In this document: piece by piece, positions 34,892 to 44,139 of the stretch
How positions within the stretch are numbered: the stretch's first letter is position 1
Layout: each line of letters begins with the position of its first letter
Assembly (NCBI RefSeq): GCF_023702635.1
Contig: NZ_CP098455.1
Coordinates: 2,170,001 to 2,234,000, forward strand
From: Spongiibacter taiwanensis
Lineage (GTDB): Bacteria > Pseudomonadota > Gammaproteobacteria > Pseudomonadales > Spongiibacteraceae
Length of the DNA: 64,000 bases
Direction: 5' to 3'
Notes under the pieces: generated by a model
Seen by the model: the letters and a program-made list of their open reading frames with translations, nothing else
What the model was told of the DNA's origin: nothing
Database searches by the model: none
Made by a program: the position numbers and the translations under genes

Positions 34892-35073
34892 CTGTGTAGT
34901 AGGCAGTTTTTTTCCACTAAATTGAAAATAAAGCGGTAAATTTTGCAGTACGACACAACAAAACCATTGCGAGAAGCGTCCTGAATATGGTGTTCTATTC
35001 GATACTTCTCAATAATATAGTTTTGCTACATACTGAAAAAATAACCCGCTAGTCCAAAAATCAGGGGATGTTT

Positions 35074-36672
35074 ATGAAAACGCTATGGAAGTCTGCGCTG
35101 GCTGCAGGCGTTGTAGCCGCGTCGCTGTCGAGCGCGGCATATGCAGAGGAAGAAGAAAAAGGGTTCTATGTTGGCGGTAATGCCTTCTATACCCAAATTT
35201 TTGATGGCGACTACGATGCCGCTGACAGCGCCGGTGGCGGCGGTCTGGGTGGCATCCTGGACATGTTGCTCGGCGGTGGCGGTGCGACTACCAGCTTCGA
35301 CGCCAGCTACGATGACGACATCGGCTACGGCCTGACCCTCGGTTACAAATTCGCCGGCCCCTTGCGCGCAGAATTTGAATACCGCTTCCAGGAAAACGAT
35401 TTCGACGCGATCGACGACACGCTCGAAGCCACGTCGATGATGGGTAACCTGTGGTACGACTTCAACATGGAAGAGGCCCTGCGCCCCTATGTTGGTTTTG
35501 GTGCCGGTGTTGCCGATATTGAAACCAGCTTTGGCGACGACAGCGTCATGATCGGTCAACTGGGCGCCGGTGTGAGCTGGTTCCTGAACCCCCGCCTGGC
35601 TCTGGATATCGGTTACCGCTACGCCGTTGCCGAAGACCCCAAATATCAGAACGGCGGCAACCGCATTGAAGGCGAGTACGAAGGCCAAAGCGTAATGGCT
35701 GGTGTTCGCTACAACTTCTTTGACGCGAAATACGGCGTTCAAGATGAAGATGGCGACGGTGTACCCGATGAGTCTGATCAGTGCCCCGGCACCCCCAAAG
35801 GTGTGCAGGTTGACAGCGTTGGTTGTCCGCTCGATGGCGACAACGACGGCGTAGCTGACTACCTTGATCAGTGCCCCAACACCCCAGCGGGTGCGAAGGT
35901 GGATGAAGTGGGTTGTAGCATCGACAGCGACAACGACGGTGTGGCTGATGCCGATGACATGTGTCCGAACACGCCTGCCGGTCAGCCTGTTATGTCTAAC
36001 GGCTGTGCCGAGAAGCAATCGGTCGTGCTGCGCGGTGTTAACTTCGAGCTGGACAGCGCCAAGCTGACCAACAACGCTGAAACCATTCTGGATGGTGTTG
36101 CCACTACCCTGAGCGACTCACCCGGATTCAACGTTGAGCTGCAAGGTCACACTGACAGCACTGGCAGCGACAGCTACAACATGAACCTGTCTCAAAACCG
36201 TGCCCAGTCCGTGAAGAACTTCCTGGTTGATAAGGGTGTTTCTTCAGGCCGCCTGACCGCGAAAGGCTACGGTGAGACTCAGCCGATTGCGAGCAACGAA
36301 ACCCGTGCTGGCCGCGCTGAGAACCGTCGTGTTGAGCTGAAGGTTATCGGCCAGGACAGCGGCGAAATGATGGAAGAGGAAGTCTACATCCCGGCGTCTT
36401 CTGAGGCCGAGTCTGACGACCCTTACGACTTCATGCCCGCTGAAGAGGAAGTTGAAGAAGAGGCGCCTGCCGAAGAGGTGATGGAAGAAGAGGTGATGGA
36501 AGAAGAGTCTACCGAAGAGTCTTCCTATGACGACTACATGACTGAAGAGTCTTCTTATGAAGACGATGCCTCTTACGAGTATGAAGCTGAGGAAGAAGCT
36601 CCTGCCGTAGACGAAGACAGCGCTGAGGAAGAGCCCGCTGTTGACGATTACGACTACGAGTACATGCCCTAA
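35074..36672 (+). CDS. OmpA-family outer membrane porin with TSP3 repeats and acidic tail
   Basis: 532 residues from the second of two close ATGs, better spaced to AGGGGA. After the signal peptide (SAAYA-EEEE) comes a beta-barrel (about 30-220; GFYVGGNAFYTQIF onward, with a Gly-rich GGGGLGGILDMLLGGGG loop). Three TSP3 repeats follow (DEDGDGVPDESDQC, DGDNDGVADYLDQC, DSDNDGVADADDMC) and then the OmpA peptidoglycan-binding domain (FELDSAKL, LQGHTDSTGSDSYN, RAENRRVELKV). The last 95 residues are almost entirely Glu/Asp/Ser/Tyr and have no OmpA counterpart. It should tie the outer membrane to peptidoglycan. Confidence 0.93.
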   Translation: MKTLWKSALAAGVVAASLSSAAYAEEEEKGFYVGGNAFYTQIFDGDYDAADSAGGGGLGGILDMLLGGGGATTSFDASYDDDIGYGLTLGYKFAGPLRAEFEYRFQENDFDAIDDTLEATSMMGNLWYDFNMEEALRPYVGFGAGVADIETSFGDDSVMIGQLGAGVSWFLNPRLALDIGYRYAVAEDPKYQNGGNRIEGEYEGQSVMAGVRYNFFDAKYGVQDEDGDGVPDESDQCPGTPKGVQVDSVGCPLDGDNDGVADYLDQCPNTPAGAKVDEVGCSIDSDNDGVADADDMCPNTPAGQPVMSNGCAEKQSVVLRGVNFELDSAKLTNNAETILDGVATTLSDSPGFNVELQGHTDSTGSDSYNMNLSQNRAQSVKNFLVDKGVSSGRLTAKGYGETQPIASNETRAGRAENRRVELKVIGQDSGEMMEEEVYIPASSEAESDDPYDFMPAEEEVEEEAPAEEVMEEEVMEEESTEESSYDDYMTEESSYEDDASYEYEAEEEAPAVDEDSAEEEPAVDDYDYEYMP

Positions 36673-36702
36673 GGCAAGCCTCTCGCGATAGGTGGTTAAC
36701 AG

Positions 36703-36729
36703 AGCCCGGCGTCAGCCGGGCTTTTTTTT
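36703..36729 (+). terminator. terminator of the OmpA gene
   Basis: Stem 36703-36710 with 36715-36722, loop of four, followed by a run of T. The stretch 36730-36924 shows no gene. Confidence 0.9.
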
Positions 36730-36924
36730 GCCTGAATGAAATGGCCATCGCGGTTGATCGGGTCTGCTGGGTAGCGTCAGGCAGGCGCACTCCCGGCAGG
36801 TGCAATGCAGGGCTGATCAGTGTTTTCACAATGGTCTGATGCTAGGGCGGAGGAAGGGGCTCGACGGCTAATCTGGAAAGAGGACGTGGGACTGCTGGCG
36901 AATGCCGCCCGCGGCCCTGGGTAT

Positions 36925-38385
36925 TCAGCCCCGCCAGTAGGCGGGAATCAGGATCAGAATGACCGTCATAAACTCCAGCCGCCCCAGTAGCATACCGACG
37001 CTGAGTAGCCACTTGGCGGTATCCGGCAGGCTGGCAAAATTACCTGCGGGGCCGATCACACCGCCCAACCCGGGGCCGACATTCATCAGCGCGGTAGCGG
37101 CACCAGTGAGACTGGTGATCAAGTCGAGGCCGCAGAGTGAAAGGGATAAGGTCAGCGCGACCTGGCTGATGATCACGATAAAAATAAAGGCGGCGGTGGA
37201 AAAAATGATGCTGTCGTCGACGGGCTGGCCATTGTAGCGCCGGCGCAGAATCGCCCGTGGGTGCACCGCCCGCAGGGTGCTCTCCTTGAGCATCATGAAA
37301 AACAACTGGAAGCGAAACACCTTGATGCCACCGCTGGTAGAGCCGGAGCAGCCGCCCATGAAGGTGATAAAAAAGAACAGCATGGCTGCGAAGCTGCCCC
37401 ACAGGCTGTAGTCGCCGCTGGCGTACCCGGTGGTGGTAACCACCGACACCACGTTAAAGGCAGCCAGGGTAAAGGCGTGGGCCGTGTCCAGCTCTTGATT
37501 GTTTAACGCCAGGTAAACGCCCAGCATCAGGCTGATCAGCGCCACCGATATCAGAAAGCCCTTGATCTGCTGATCCCGAAATACCCGCCACTGCCGCTTG
37601 ATCATAAAGTGCACGTACAGGCTGAAGGGCATGGCGCCTACCAGCATAAACAGCACGGCAATCCAGTGGCTGGGAATATCCACAAACTGGGCGAAGGACT
37701 GGTCTGACGTGGAGTAGCCGCCGGTGGAGATGGTGGTCATGGCGTGATTGACCGCGTGAAAGCTGTCCATTCCGGCCAGCATGTAAGCCAGCGTGCACAG
37801 GAAGGTGAGCAGGATGTACACGTAGATGATCAGGGTGACCATGGCCCGGGATTGGGGGATGGCTTTGTCGGACCAGTCCGACGACTCGGTCTGGAATAAC
37901 TTCATGCCGCCCACTTTCAAAAAAGGCAGAATCGCCACCGCCATGCCGATGACGCCAAGCCCGCCGATCCATTGCAGCATCGACCGCCAGACGAGGATGT
38001 CATGGGGCATGTTATCCAGCCCTACCAGCACGGTTGACCCGGTTGTGGTCAGGCCGGAAACCGATTCAAACACCGCGTCAGTCAGGTCGATGGCGTCATT
38101 GGAAAGGAAAAAGGGCAGCGCGCCGATCAATGAGATGACCAGCCAGGCCAGGCTGGTCATTAAAAACATGTGACGTGGTGTGAGTATCTGAATCGCGTGG
38201 CCGCGGGATACCAGCCACCCCATCAGGGCCAGCGTCTCGGTGATCGCAAAGGCTGTGATAAAGGCTTCACTGTTGCCGGTGTGATAAATCAAGGCCATCA
38301 GCAAGGGTACGGCCATCATCAGGCCGAACACGAAGACCACAAAGCTGCTGACTTTGATTGCCGGCCGCAGCAGGCTTAACCCCAC
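36925..38385 (-). CDS. trkH: Trk-type potassium uptake permease
   Basis: 486 residues with about ten helices and the pore-loop selectivity motifs of TrkH: SGLTTTGSTVL, TTISTGGYSTSD, VVTTTGYASGD and a fourth near NVGPGLGG. Conserved FLSNDAIDLTDAVFESVSG and GGCSGSTSGGIKVFR are present. It imports K+ across the inner membrane with a TrkA regulator encoded elsewhere. It is followed on the same strand, upstream, by the DUF502 gene 37 bases away. Confidence 0.96.
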   Translation of the reverse strand: MGLSLLRPAIKVSSFVVFVFGLMMAVPLLMALIYHTGNSEAFITAFAITETLALMGWLVSRGHAIQILTPRHMFLMTSLAWLVISLIGALPFFLSNDAIDLTDAVFESVSGLTTTGSTVLVGLDNMPHDILVWRSMLQWIGGLGVIGMAVAILPFLKVGGMKLFQTESSDWSDKAIPQSRAMVTLIIYVYILLTFLCTLAYMLAGMDSFHAVNHAMTTISTGGYSTSDQSFAQFVDIPSHWIAVLFMLVGAMPFSLYVHFMIKRQWRVFRDQQIKGFLISVALISLMLGVYLALNNQELDTAHAFTLAAFNVVSVVTTTGYASGDYSLWGSFAAMLFFFITFMGGCSGSTSGGIKVFRFQLFFMMLKESTLRAVHPRAILRRRYNGQPVDDSIIFSTAAFIFIVIISQVALTLSLSLCGLDLITSLTGAATALMNVGPGLGGVIGPAGNFASLPDTAKWLLSVGMLLGRLEFMTVILILIPAYWRG

Positions 38386-38422
38386 GCTAAGTGCCTCCCG
38401 GTTCGCTTTGGTGTAGCGCGGC

Positions 38423-39049
38423 TCATGGCTGGATGGCCGTCTTGGTGATAGCGAGCTCTGACGAGCCCGCGCCGCAGGCGATAATAGAACGGAAAGCGCT
38501 GTCGAGTTTGATGTCCGGGCGCAGGGTCACGCACTCACCGGGCAGATGGTAGACAAATCCCGAGGTAGGGTTGGGGCCGGTGGGTACGAAAACGGTATAC
38601 CAGCCGTCCCGGTGACGACTGGTCACGATGGCGGTGGCGAGGGTGGGCACGTCGGCGCCGTAAAGTTTGACCACCGCGACCTCGCCTTTGTTAAAGGGCG
38701 AATTGCTGTCACTGCCAAACATCTGGTTAAGAATATCTTTCACCATCCGGTAGCCCGGTGCAAAGCGGGACAGGTGGCGGTCGATTAAATGCTGCAGCCA
38801 GCGCCCGGCACTGGTTGCCACCAGGGTGCCTATCACGAAGCAGCACAGCAGGATGCTGGCGATCACCAACACGTCGATCAGCAGCGGTGGTGCACCGGAG
38901 GCGCGAGCCAGTGGGGTCGCCAGCGGCGCAATCAGATCGCGCACCCCGTTCACCGCCCAGCGAAAGGCCAGCAGAATAATGACGATGGGGGCAATGACCA
39001 AAAAGCCACCGATAAAGGATTGGCGAATAAAACGATTGAGTTTGCTCAT
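38423..39049 (-). CDS. DUF502 family membrane protein
   Basis: 208 residues: two N-terminal membrane helices (about 11-31 and 56-80), then a soluble domain with RMVKDILNQMFG, FNKGEVAVVKLYG and VFVPTGPNPTSGFVYHLP, a diagnostic DUF502 motif. Function is unknown; in several bacteria it lies with DNA or cell-envelope genes. It is probably cotranscribed with trkH. Confidence 0.92.
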   Translation of the reverse strand: MSKLNRFIRQSFIGGFLVIAPIVIILLAFRWAVNGVRDLIAPLATPLARASGAPPLLIDVLVIASILLCCFVIGTLVATSAGRWLQHLIDRHLSRFAPGYRMVKDILNQMFGSDSNSPFNKGEVAVVKLYGADVPTLATAIVTSRHRDGWYTVFVPTGPNPTSGFVYHLPGECVTLRPDIKLDSAFRSIIACGAGSSELAITKTAIQP

Positions 39050-39132
39050 GGAGGTTCAGGGCCTGTAGGCACGCTGTGGTGAAGCAATCTTAGGGTGTGC
39101 GAGGGTGAAATGAAACACGTTGATTTGGCTGG

Positions 39133-40515
39133 CTAATGAAGAATGCCAAGCAGTTCATCGAGCAAACGTTCGAGCTGGCGAAGGCTGCTGCACTCGGCAA
39201 TGTGGTGACAGGCACTGCGGAAACGGGGAATTTCCGAGTCACCACTGCCCCAACGGCTTTCCGCCTCGGGGTTGAACCATAGCACCAGCCGGGCACGCTG
39301 ATAGATTTTGCGGAGCGACCCAAGGCCGGTTTCAGCCCCGTTACAGCGGCCATCGCCCAGGATGATGACCGTGGTGTGGCGGTTGATATCAGCGCCGTGG
39401 TTGGCAAAGAAACCGTCAATAGCGGTGCCGTAGCCACTGCCGCCCATGCCGTGCTCGGCAAAAATTTCGGCGACTGCCTGGGCGAGGGCGCGGCTTTGCA
39501 GGGTGTCGGTGACCTCTATGCTCTGGTCACAAAACACAAAGCTGCGGGTTTTGGGGATGACATCGCCCAGGGCGTGCAGAAACAGCAACAGCAATTCAGA
39601 CCAGGTCGCTACCGAGCCGCTGATGTCGCACAAAACATAGAGCTGGCTGCGCGTCTTTCGGGTGCTCTGCCAGTGGCGCCGAAAGGGGATGCCATCATAA
39701 GCAATGCTTTGCTTAATGGTTTTGCCCAGGTTCAGGCGCCCCTGCCGGCTGTGGCGATAATGCTGGCGGTGACGGGAGGCGAGTTTTTTTGCCAGCTTGC
39801 GAATCAACTCCGGCAATTGGTTGCGGTGGTAGGCATCCATGGCGCCGATGGCCATGTCCCGCATTCTGGCTTCGCGGTATTCCCGCAGGTCGGCCTGATT
39901 GTTCAGCGCTAGCTGGCGGTCGACCAGCGCGGCTGCCTGCGTTTGCAGCCAGCTCTGCTGCTGGCTTAACCACTTACTTTGTTGGGTCTCGGGGGCCTCC
40001 GCTGCGGAAGGCAGCGCTGCAAAACCAGGTTGGGCCTTGGCCAGGGCCTGCAACAGGCGGCGACGGTACAGGTTGCGCTGGGTGGGGTAGCGGATTTGGT
40101 TCAGCTCGATCTGGCTTGCTGCTTCCATCAGTGCCAGCTGCAACCGCTGACCCTCACTGCCGGCGCCACCGCCGCGGCCTGCGGTGTTGGGTACGGCGGT
40201 ATTGGCGCTGCCCTGTTGGCCGCCGTCAGCATCTTTGGGGGTGGACTCCCCTTGAGCGCTGGTATCGCCGTCATCGTGTGCTGCGGTTTGCCCGGTGTTG
40301 GGCAAGGCAAAAAATTTGGCAAAGCAGTCGGCAAAGGGCTGCTGCTCCGCTTGGGATTTCGCCAGGCAGGACTGCAATCCATGGAACAGCAAAGCGGGCT
40401 GGTCGTAGCCCAGACTCGCGGTAACCCGCATGGCGTCGAGGGTTTCGGCGGGGGACACCGGAATGCCGTGGTGGCGCAGGTGGCCAATAAAGCGCAGCAG
40501 AACGTCGTCGGCCAT
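39133..40515 (-). CDS. VWA-domain (CoxE-like) protein
   Basis: 460 residues. An N-terminal helical part starts with LRFIGHLRHHGIPVSPAETLDAMR; a Gln/Ala/Gly-rich linker follows (about 90-130). The C-terminal von Willebrand type A domain has a MIDAS-like YVLCDISGSVATWS and TVIILGDGRCNG. It is two bases from a MoxR ATPase; such MoxR-VWA pairs act as chaperones that insert metal cofactors or remodel complexes. No client enzyme gene is next to it apart from moaA. Confidence 0.92.
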   Translation of the reverse strand: MADDVLLRFIGHLRHHGIPVSPAETLDAMRVTASLGYDQPALLFHGLQSCLAKSQAEQQPFADCFAKFFALPNTGQTAAHDDGDTSAQGESTPKDADGGQQGSANTAVPNTAGRGGGAGSEGQRLQLALMEAASQIELNQIRYPTQRNLYRRRLLQALAKAQPGFAALPSAAEAPETQQSKWLSQQQSWLQTQAAALVDRQLALNNQADLREYREARMRDMAIGAMDAYHRNQLPELIRKLAKKLASRHRQHYRHSRQGRLNLGKTIKQSIAYDGIPFRRHWQSTRKTRSQLYVLCDISGSVATWSELLLLFLHALGDVIPKTRSFVFCDQSIEVTDTLQSRALAQAVAEIFAEHGMGGSGYGTAIDGFFANHGADINRHTTVIILGDGRCNGAETGLGSLRKIYQRARLVLWFNPEAESRWGSGDSEIPRFRSACHHIAECSSLRQLERLLDELLGILH

Positions 40516-40517
40516 GA

Positions 40518-41438
40518 CTAGGGGTTGCCCTTGAGCAGCCTCGAGATTTCCGGGGTCACCATCTCGATATCTTCCTCGTATTTGAGCAATACGTTGAGGG
40601 TGTCGGTAACCAGCTCGGTGGACAGGGACTGGCTGTGGAGCAGAATCAGGCTGCGTGCCCAGTCGATGGTCTCGCTGATGGCGGGGAGTTTCTTCAGGTC
40701 CATCTCGCGGACCTGCTGAACAAAATTGACCAGCTGTTCGCGCAACTGGTCGGGCACTTCTGGCACCCGGCTGTGAACAATGCGTGCCTCTAGCCGGCTC
40801 TCGGGAAAGGGAATGTACAAATGCAGGCAGCGTCGCTTGAGGGCATCGCTGAGTTCGCGGGTGTTGTTACTGGTCAGTATGACCAGCGGTTTTGCCTTCG
40901 CTTTGAGGCGGCCGATTTCGGGGATACTGACCTGAAAGTCGGCGAGAATTTCTAGCAGCAACGATTCAAATTCGTAGTCGGCCTTGTCGATTTCGTCGAT
41001 CAGCAGCACGGCGGCCTGTTCACTCTGGATGGCGTGCAGCAGGGGGCGGGGTTCCAGGAAACGCTCCGAGTAGAAAATGTCGTCAAAGTTGTGCAGCCGC
41101 TCCACCGCCGCATCAAGGCCGGAGGCGCCGCCCAGAACCTCCTGCAGTTGCTCCTTCAATACCTGGACATAGAGCAGTTGCTTGCTGTATTTCCAGTCGT
41201 AGAGGGCTTTGCTCTCATCCAGACCCTCGTAGCACTGCAGCCGGATCAATGGCGCGGCGAGCATGGCGGAACAGGCATTGGCCAGCTCGGTTTTGCCCAC
41301 CCCCGGCGGTCCTTCAATCAAAATGGGGCGCGCCAGTTGTTGTGCCAGAAACAGGGTAGTGGCGATGGCAGGGCTGGCAATATAACCTTGGTTCGCCAGG
41401 TCGGTAATCAGTGCATCGATGGCGGGTTTTGCTGTCAT
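40518..41438 (-). CDS. MoxR-family AAA+ ATPase
   Basis: 306 residues from the ATG whose start overlaps the cupin stop (ATGA). Walker A IEGPPGVGKTELANA, Walker B AAVLLIDEIDKAD, sensor ILTSNNTRELSDALKRRCLHLYIPFP are all present, the MoxR arrangement. It works with the downstream VWA protein. The operon order is moaA, cupin, moxR, VWA. Confidence 0.95.
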   Translation of the reverse strand: MTAKPAIDALITDLANQGYIASPAIATTLFLAQQLARPILIEGPPGVGKTELANACSAMLAAPLIRLQCYEGLDESKALYDWKYSKQLLYVQVLKEQLQEVLGGASGLDAAVERLHNFDDIFYSERFLEPRPLLHAIQSEQAAVLLIDEIDKADYEFESLLLEILADFQVSIPEIGRLKAKAKPLVILTSNNTRELSDALKRRCLHLYIPFPESRLEARIVHSRVPEVPDQLREQLVNFVQQVREMDLKKLPAISETIDWARSLILLHSQSLSTELVTDTLNVLLKYEEDIEMVTPEISRLLKGNP

Positions 41439-41968
41439 CAAATAGTCTCTTCGTCCCGTTGAATAAGGGGGGCAAGGATGGGCCAATGGTCCGGGTATTG
41501 TTGGCGGATTTCATCGGCCCTTGCCATGTGTTGATCTCGGTAGTCGAAGCCGGGACACACCGCCTCGGCGATCAGCCCGTAATCTGCTTCATCGCCGGTT
41601 TGGGGCAGTAATTCGCTGGCCTTCCAGACGCCGCCGGGAACCAACAGGGTCAGCTGCTGACCACTGGCCAAGTCGGGACCCAGGGTCGCACAGGTGAGCT
41701 GGCCATCGCTGCCTAGCAGGGTGTAGCGGATGGCTCGGCCGCGCTGCCAGTAGTGAAGAATGTCGGCGCGGTTGCGATGCAGATAGCCCCTGGGTTGGGC
41801 ATTGCTCAGTAAATACAGAATGCTGCTCATCAGGGGCCGCTGTTGATCTTGGGCACCGGCTGGGGTTTGGTCGGGCAAGGTCTGGGGTGAAGTATAGATC
41901 CGCCGGAAAAAGCCCCCTTCCCGATGAGGTGTCAACCGCAAGTGATCTATCAGTGACTGGGCATCCAT
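41438..41968 (-). CDS. cupin, DUF985 family
   Basis: 176 residues with the single-domain cupin pattern: LTPHREGGFFRRIYTS, SSILYLLSNAQPRGYLHRNRADILHYWQRG, VPGGVWKASELL and a GLIAEAVCPGFDYRD ending. This is DUF985, a small-molecule-binding family whose ligand is not known. It sits nine bases after moaA and overlaps moxR by one base. Confidence 0.9.
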   Translation of the reverse strand: MDAQSLIDHLRLTPHREGGFFRRIYTSPQTLPDQTPAGAQDQQRPLMSSILYLLSNAQPRGYLHRNRADILHYWQRGRAIRYTLLGSDGQLTCATLGPDLASGQQLTLLVPGGVWKASELLPQTGDEADYGLIAEAVCPGFDYRDQHMARADEIRQQYPDHWPILAPLIQRDEETI

Positions 41969-41977
41969 CGCGCGGGA

Positions 41978-42979
41978 TCAGCCGCCGGTCATATTCATAA
42001 ACCGGACAATTTGTGGCGCGTCATTCAGGTCGAAGTGGTGGCGCTCCGGTTTCAGGTCCATGGCTGCCACAATGGCCTGCTGCAGTTTTTCCTGGTTGCC
42101 GGGGAAGCGATCGACAATTTCTTTGAGGTCAGCCGAGTGCTCGTTGCCTAGGCACAACAGCAACCGACCCTCTACGGTGAGTCGGACCCGATTGCACAGG
42201 TGGCAAAAGTTGTGGCTATGGGGAGAGATAAATCCGATCCGCGTATCACTGTCGGCCATCCGGTAGTAACGAGACGGGCCGCCGGTGCTCTCGTCGCTGG
42301 CGGTCAGCGGATAATGCTGGCCAATCTGCTGGCGCAGCTCGTCGCTGCTGCAAAAACTGAGGGCGCGACTGTGTTCGTCGATTTGGCCGAGGGGCATTTC
42401 TTCAATAAAGCTGATGTCGACCTGCCGCTCCCGGGCAAAGTCCACCAGGTCCAAAACCTCATCGTCATTGCGGCCCTTCATGACCACGGCATTGAGCTTG
42501 AGCCGCTTGAAGCCGGCGTCCCGGGCGGCGTCGATGCCGCCGATGACCTTGCCGAGATCACCCACTCGGGTCAGCTCGCGAAAGCGGGCAGGCTGGAGAC
42601 TGTCCAGACTAATGTTGATGCCGGTGACACCGGCGGCGCGCAGGGGTTTGGCAAAGCGGTCCAGGCGCGCGCCGTTGGTGGTCAGGTGCAGCTGCTCCAG
42701 GCCGTCGAGGCGGGCAATGTTCTCGACCAGCTGCAAAATATTGTTGCGCACCAGGGGCTCGCCGCCGGTGAGGCGAATTTTTTTCACGCCCAGGGCAACG
42801 AAAGCCCGGGCAATTTCGTAGAGTTGTTCGAGGCTGAGAATTTCGCTGCGGGGCAGGAACTGCATGTCTTCCGCCATGCAGTATACACAGCGAAAGTCGC
42901 AGCGATCGGTCACCGAAAGGCGGAGGTAATCCACCTTTCGGCCGAAGCGATCTTGGAGTGGCAGCGTCGACGAAGTCAT
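41978..42979 (-). CDS. moaA: GTP 3',8-cyclase (molybdopterin biosynthesis)
   Basis: 333 residues. A radical-SAM cluster [12 protein letters not shown] lies near residue 27. The second 4Fe-4S site is in [25 protein letters not shown], and the C-terminus ends in Gly-Gly (MTGG), which is needed for catalysis in this family. It turns GTP into 3',8-cyclo-7,8-dihydro-GTP with MoaC downstream in the pathway. The other moa genes are not in the window. Confidence 0.97.
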   Translation of the reverse strand: MTSSTLPLQDRFGRKVDYLRLSVTDRCDFRCVYCMAEDMQFLPRSEILSLEQLYEIARAFVALGVKKIRLTGGEPLVRNNILQLVENIARLDGLEQLHLTTNGARLDRFAKPLRAAGVTGINISLDSLQPARFRELTRVGDLGKVIGGIDAARDAGFKRLKLNAVVMKGRNDDEVLDLVDFARERQVDISFIEEMPLGQIDEHSRALSFCSSDELRQQIGQHYPLTASDESTGGPSRYYRMADSDTRIGFISPHSHNFCHLCNRVRLTVEGRLLLCLGNEHSADLKEIVDRFPGNQEKLQQAIVAAMDLKPERHHFDLNDAPQIVRFMNMTGG

Positions 42980-43137
42980 AGGCAGATGGTACCACAGGCC
43001 GCGGCTTGGCTAGCGATTTAGGGTCTGGAGCGATTTGCCGTTAGAATGACACGATGGTTTGAAAAAGGGTGAAAGCGGCTGGCCAATGGCAGCAGGCGTA
43101 ATTCAATAACAAGTGATGTGACAGCGAGGGGTAATTG

Positions 43138-43758
43138 ATGAGACGTTGGATTCTGGCGATGGGGATTGGTGGCTTGGCATTGTCGGCTTGGGCGGCGGAC
43201 ACCGCGCCGGCCAGTCAACCTGCAAGTGCCGGGCAGATGGGTGCCCAGGGCGAGCAGGCACAGGTCTATGGCCACTGGCAGCTGTACAACCGTGTGGGCG
43301 AGCCGGTGACAGGGCGGCAAATTGCCAAGGCAAGAGCGGTAGAGGCCGCCGTTGCGAAAGCGGATGTGCCGCCTGACTCCAAAGAGGCGGCGTTGATCCG
43401 GATGAGTATGGGGCAGTCTCCCCAGGTCGCTTACCTGCCCAACGATGCTGTGTTTAATGGTGAAGGCGAGCAGCTGAATGACGATGAAATCGCCGAGTAC
43501 CTGGCCATTCAGGAAGCGATGACCCGGGGCGGTGTTGAGCCCGGTTCCGAGCAGGAGGCCGAGATTGTCGCCGCGGCCAAGGGTCGTCGTGAGACGGAAG
43601 ACGGTGAGCCGGTGGCGAGCAAAACCTACGAAGAAATGGCCAAGGAAATCGCGGTTCAGGAAGCGATTATGCGTTCAGGTGCTCAGCCGGGTTCGGCCAA
43701 CGAGGCGATGATTCGCACTGGCGCAGATGTGTTAATGGAGCGCATGAAAAACTGGTAA
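43138..43758 (+). CDS. secreted three-repeat protein, unknown
   Basis: 206 residues from ATG 43138 with GAGGGG upstream. A signal peptide ends near SAWA-ADTAP. The mature protein has three spaced repeats of about 24 residues with a shared pattern of helix, Gly/Asp, Pro-Gly/Asp-Ser and EAxI: EAAVAKADVPPDSKEAALIRM, EAMTRGGVEPGSEQEAEIVAA and EAIMRSGAQPGSANEAMIRTG. No family is recognised. It is probably periplasmic and precedes another small exported protein on the same strand. Confidence 0.75.
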   Translation: MRRWILAMGIGGLALSAWAADTAPASQPASAGQMGAQGEQAQVYGHWQLYNRVGEPVTGRQIAKARAVEAAVAKADVPPDSKEAALIRMSMGQSPQVAYLPNDAVFNGEGEQLNDDEIAEYLAIQEAMTRGGVEPGSEQEAEIVAAAKGRRETEDGEPVASKTYEEMAKEIAVQEAIMRSGAQPGSANEAMIRTGADVLMERMKNW

Positions 43759-43803
43759 GTCCGGGAGCGACTACCGGCATGTGCCACAACAGAGGACGTG
43801 GGC

Positions 43804-44139
43804 ATGAAATATCATTTTGCATGGTTGGCCTTGATCGCCTGGTGGCCGTGGGGCGCGGTGGCCGATTGCCAGCGCCCGGCGCCGCCACAGGGCCTCGAAC
43901 GACTGGAAGCCAGTGACCGGCAGGCAATGCTGTTGGCCCAGCGACAGGTAAAGGATTACCTGTCAGGCGCCGATGACTATCTCGATTGTCTTGATGACAC
44001 CGATGCCTCAGTGAGTGCTGCCCCGGAAGGCGAAGACACGAGACGAGCGCGGATTGCGGATTACAGCCGGGTCATGGCAGAGATGAACGCGACCGCTGCG
44101 CACTTCAGCGAAAAAGCGCGGCAGTTTAACCAGCGCTGA
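43804..44139 (+). CDS. small exported protein, unknown
   Basis: 111 residues from the ATG with AGGA upstream. The signal peptide is HFAWLALIAWWPWGAVA-DC. The mature part is helical and contains two cysteines (VADCQRP, YLDCLDD). No family is recognised. Its last 14 bases overlap the end of the convergent murI gene. Confidence 0.7.
   Translation: MKYHFAWLALIAWWPWGAVADCQRPAPPQGLERLEASDRQAMLLAQRQVKDYLSGADDYLDCLDDTDASVSAAPEGEDTRRARIADYSRVMAEMNATAAHFSEKARQFNQR

Noticed and set aside
35083-36018. 311-codon frame antisense to the OmpA gene
   Set aside because: It reflects the repeated Asp-rich codons of the TSP3 section; no start signal.
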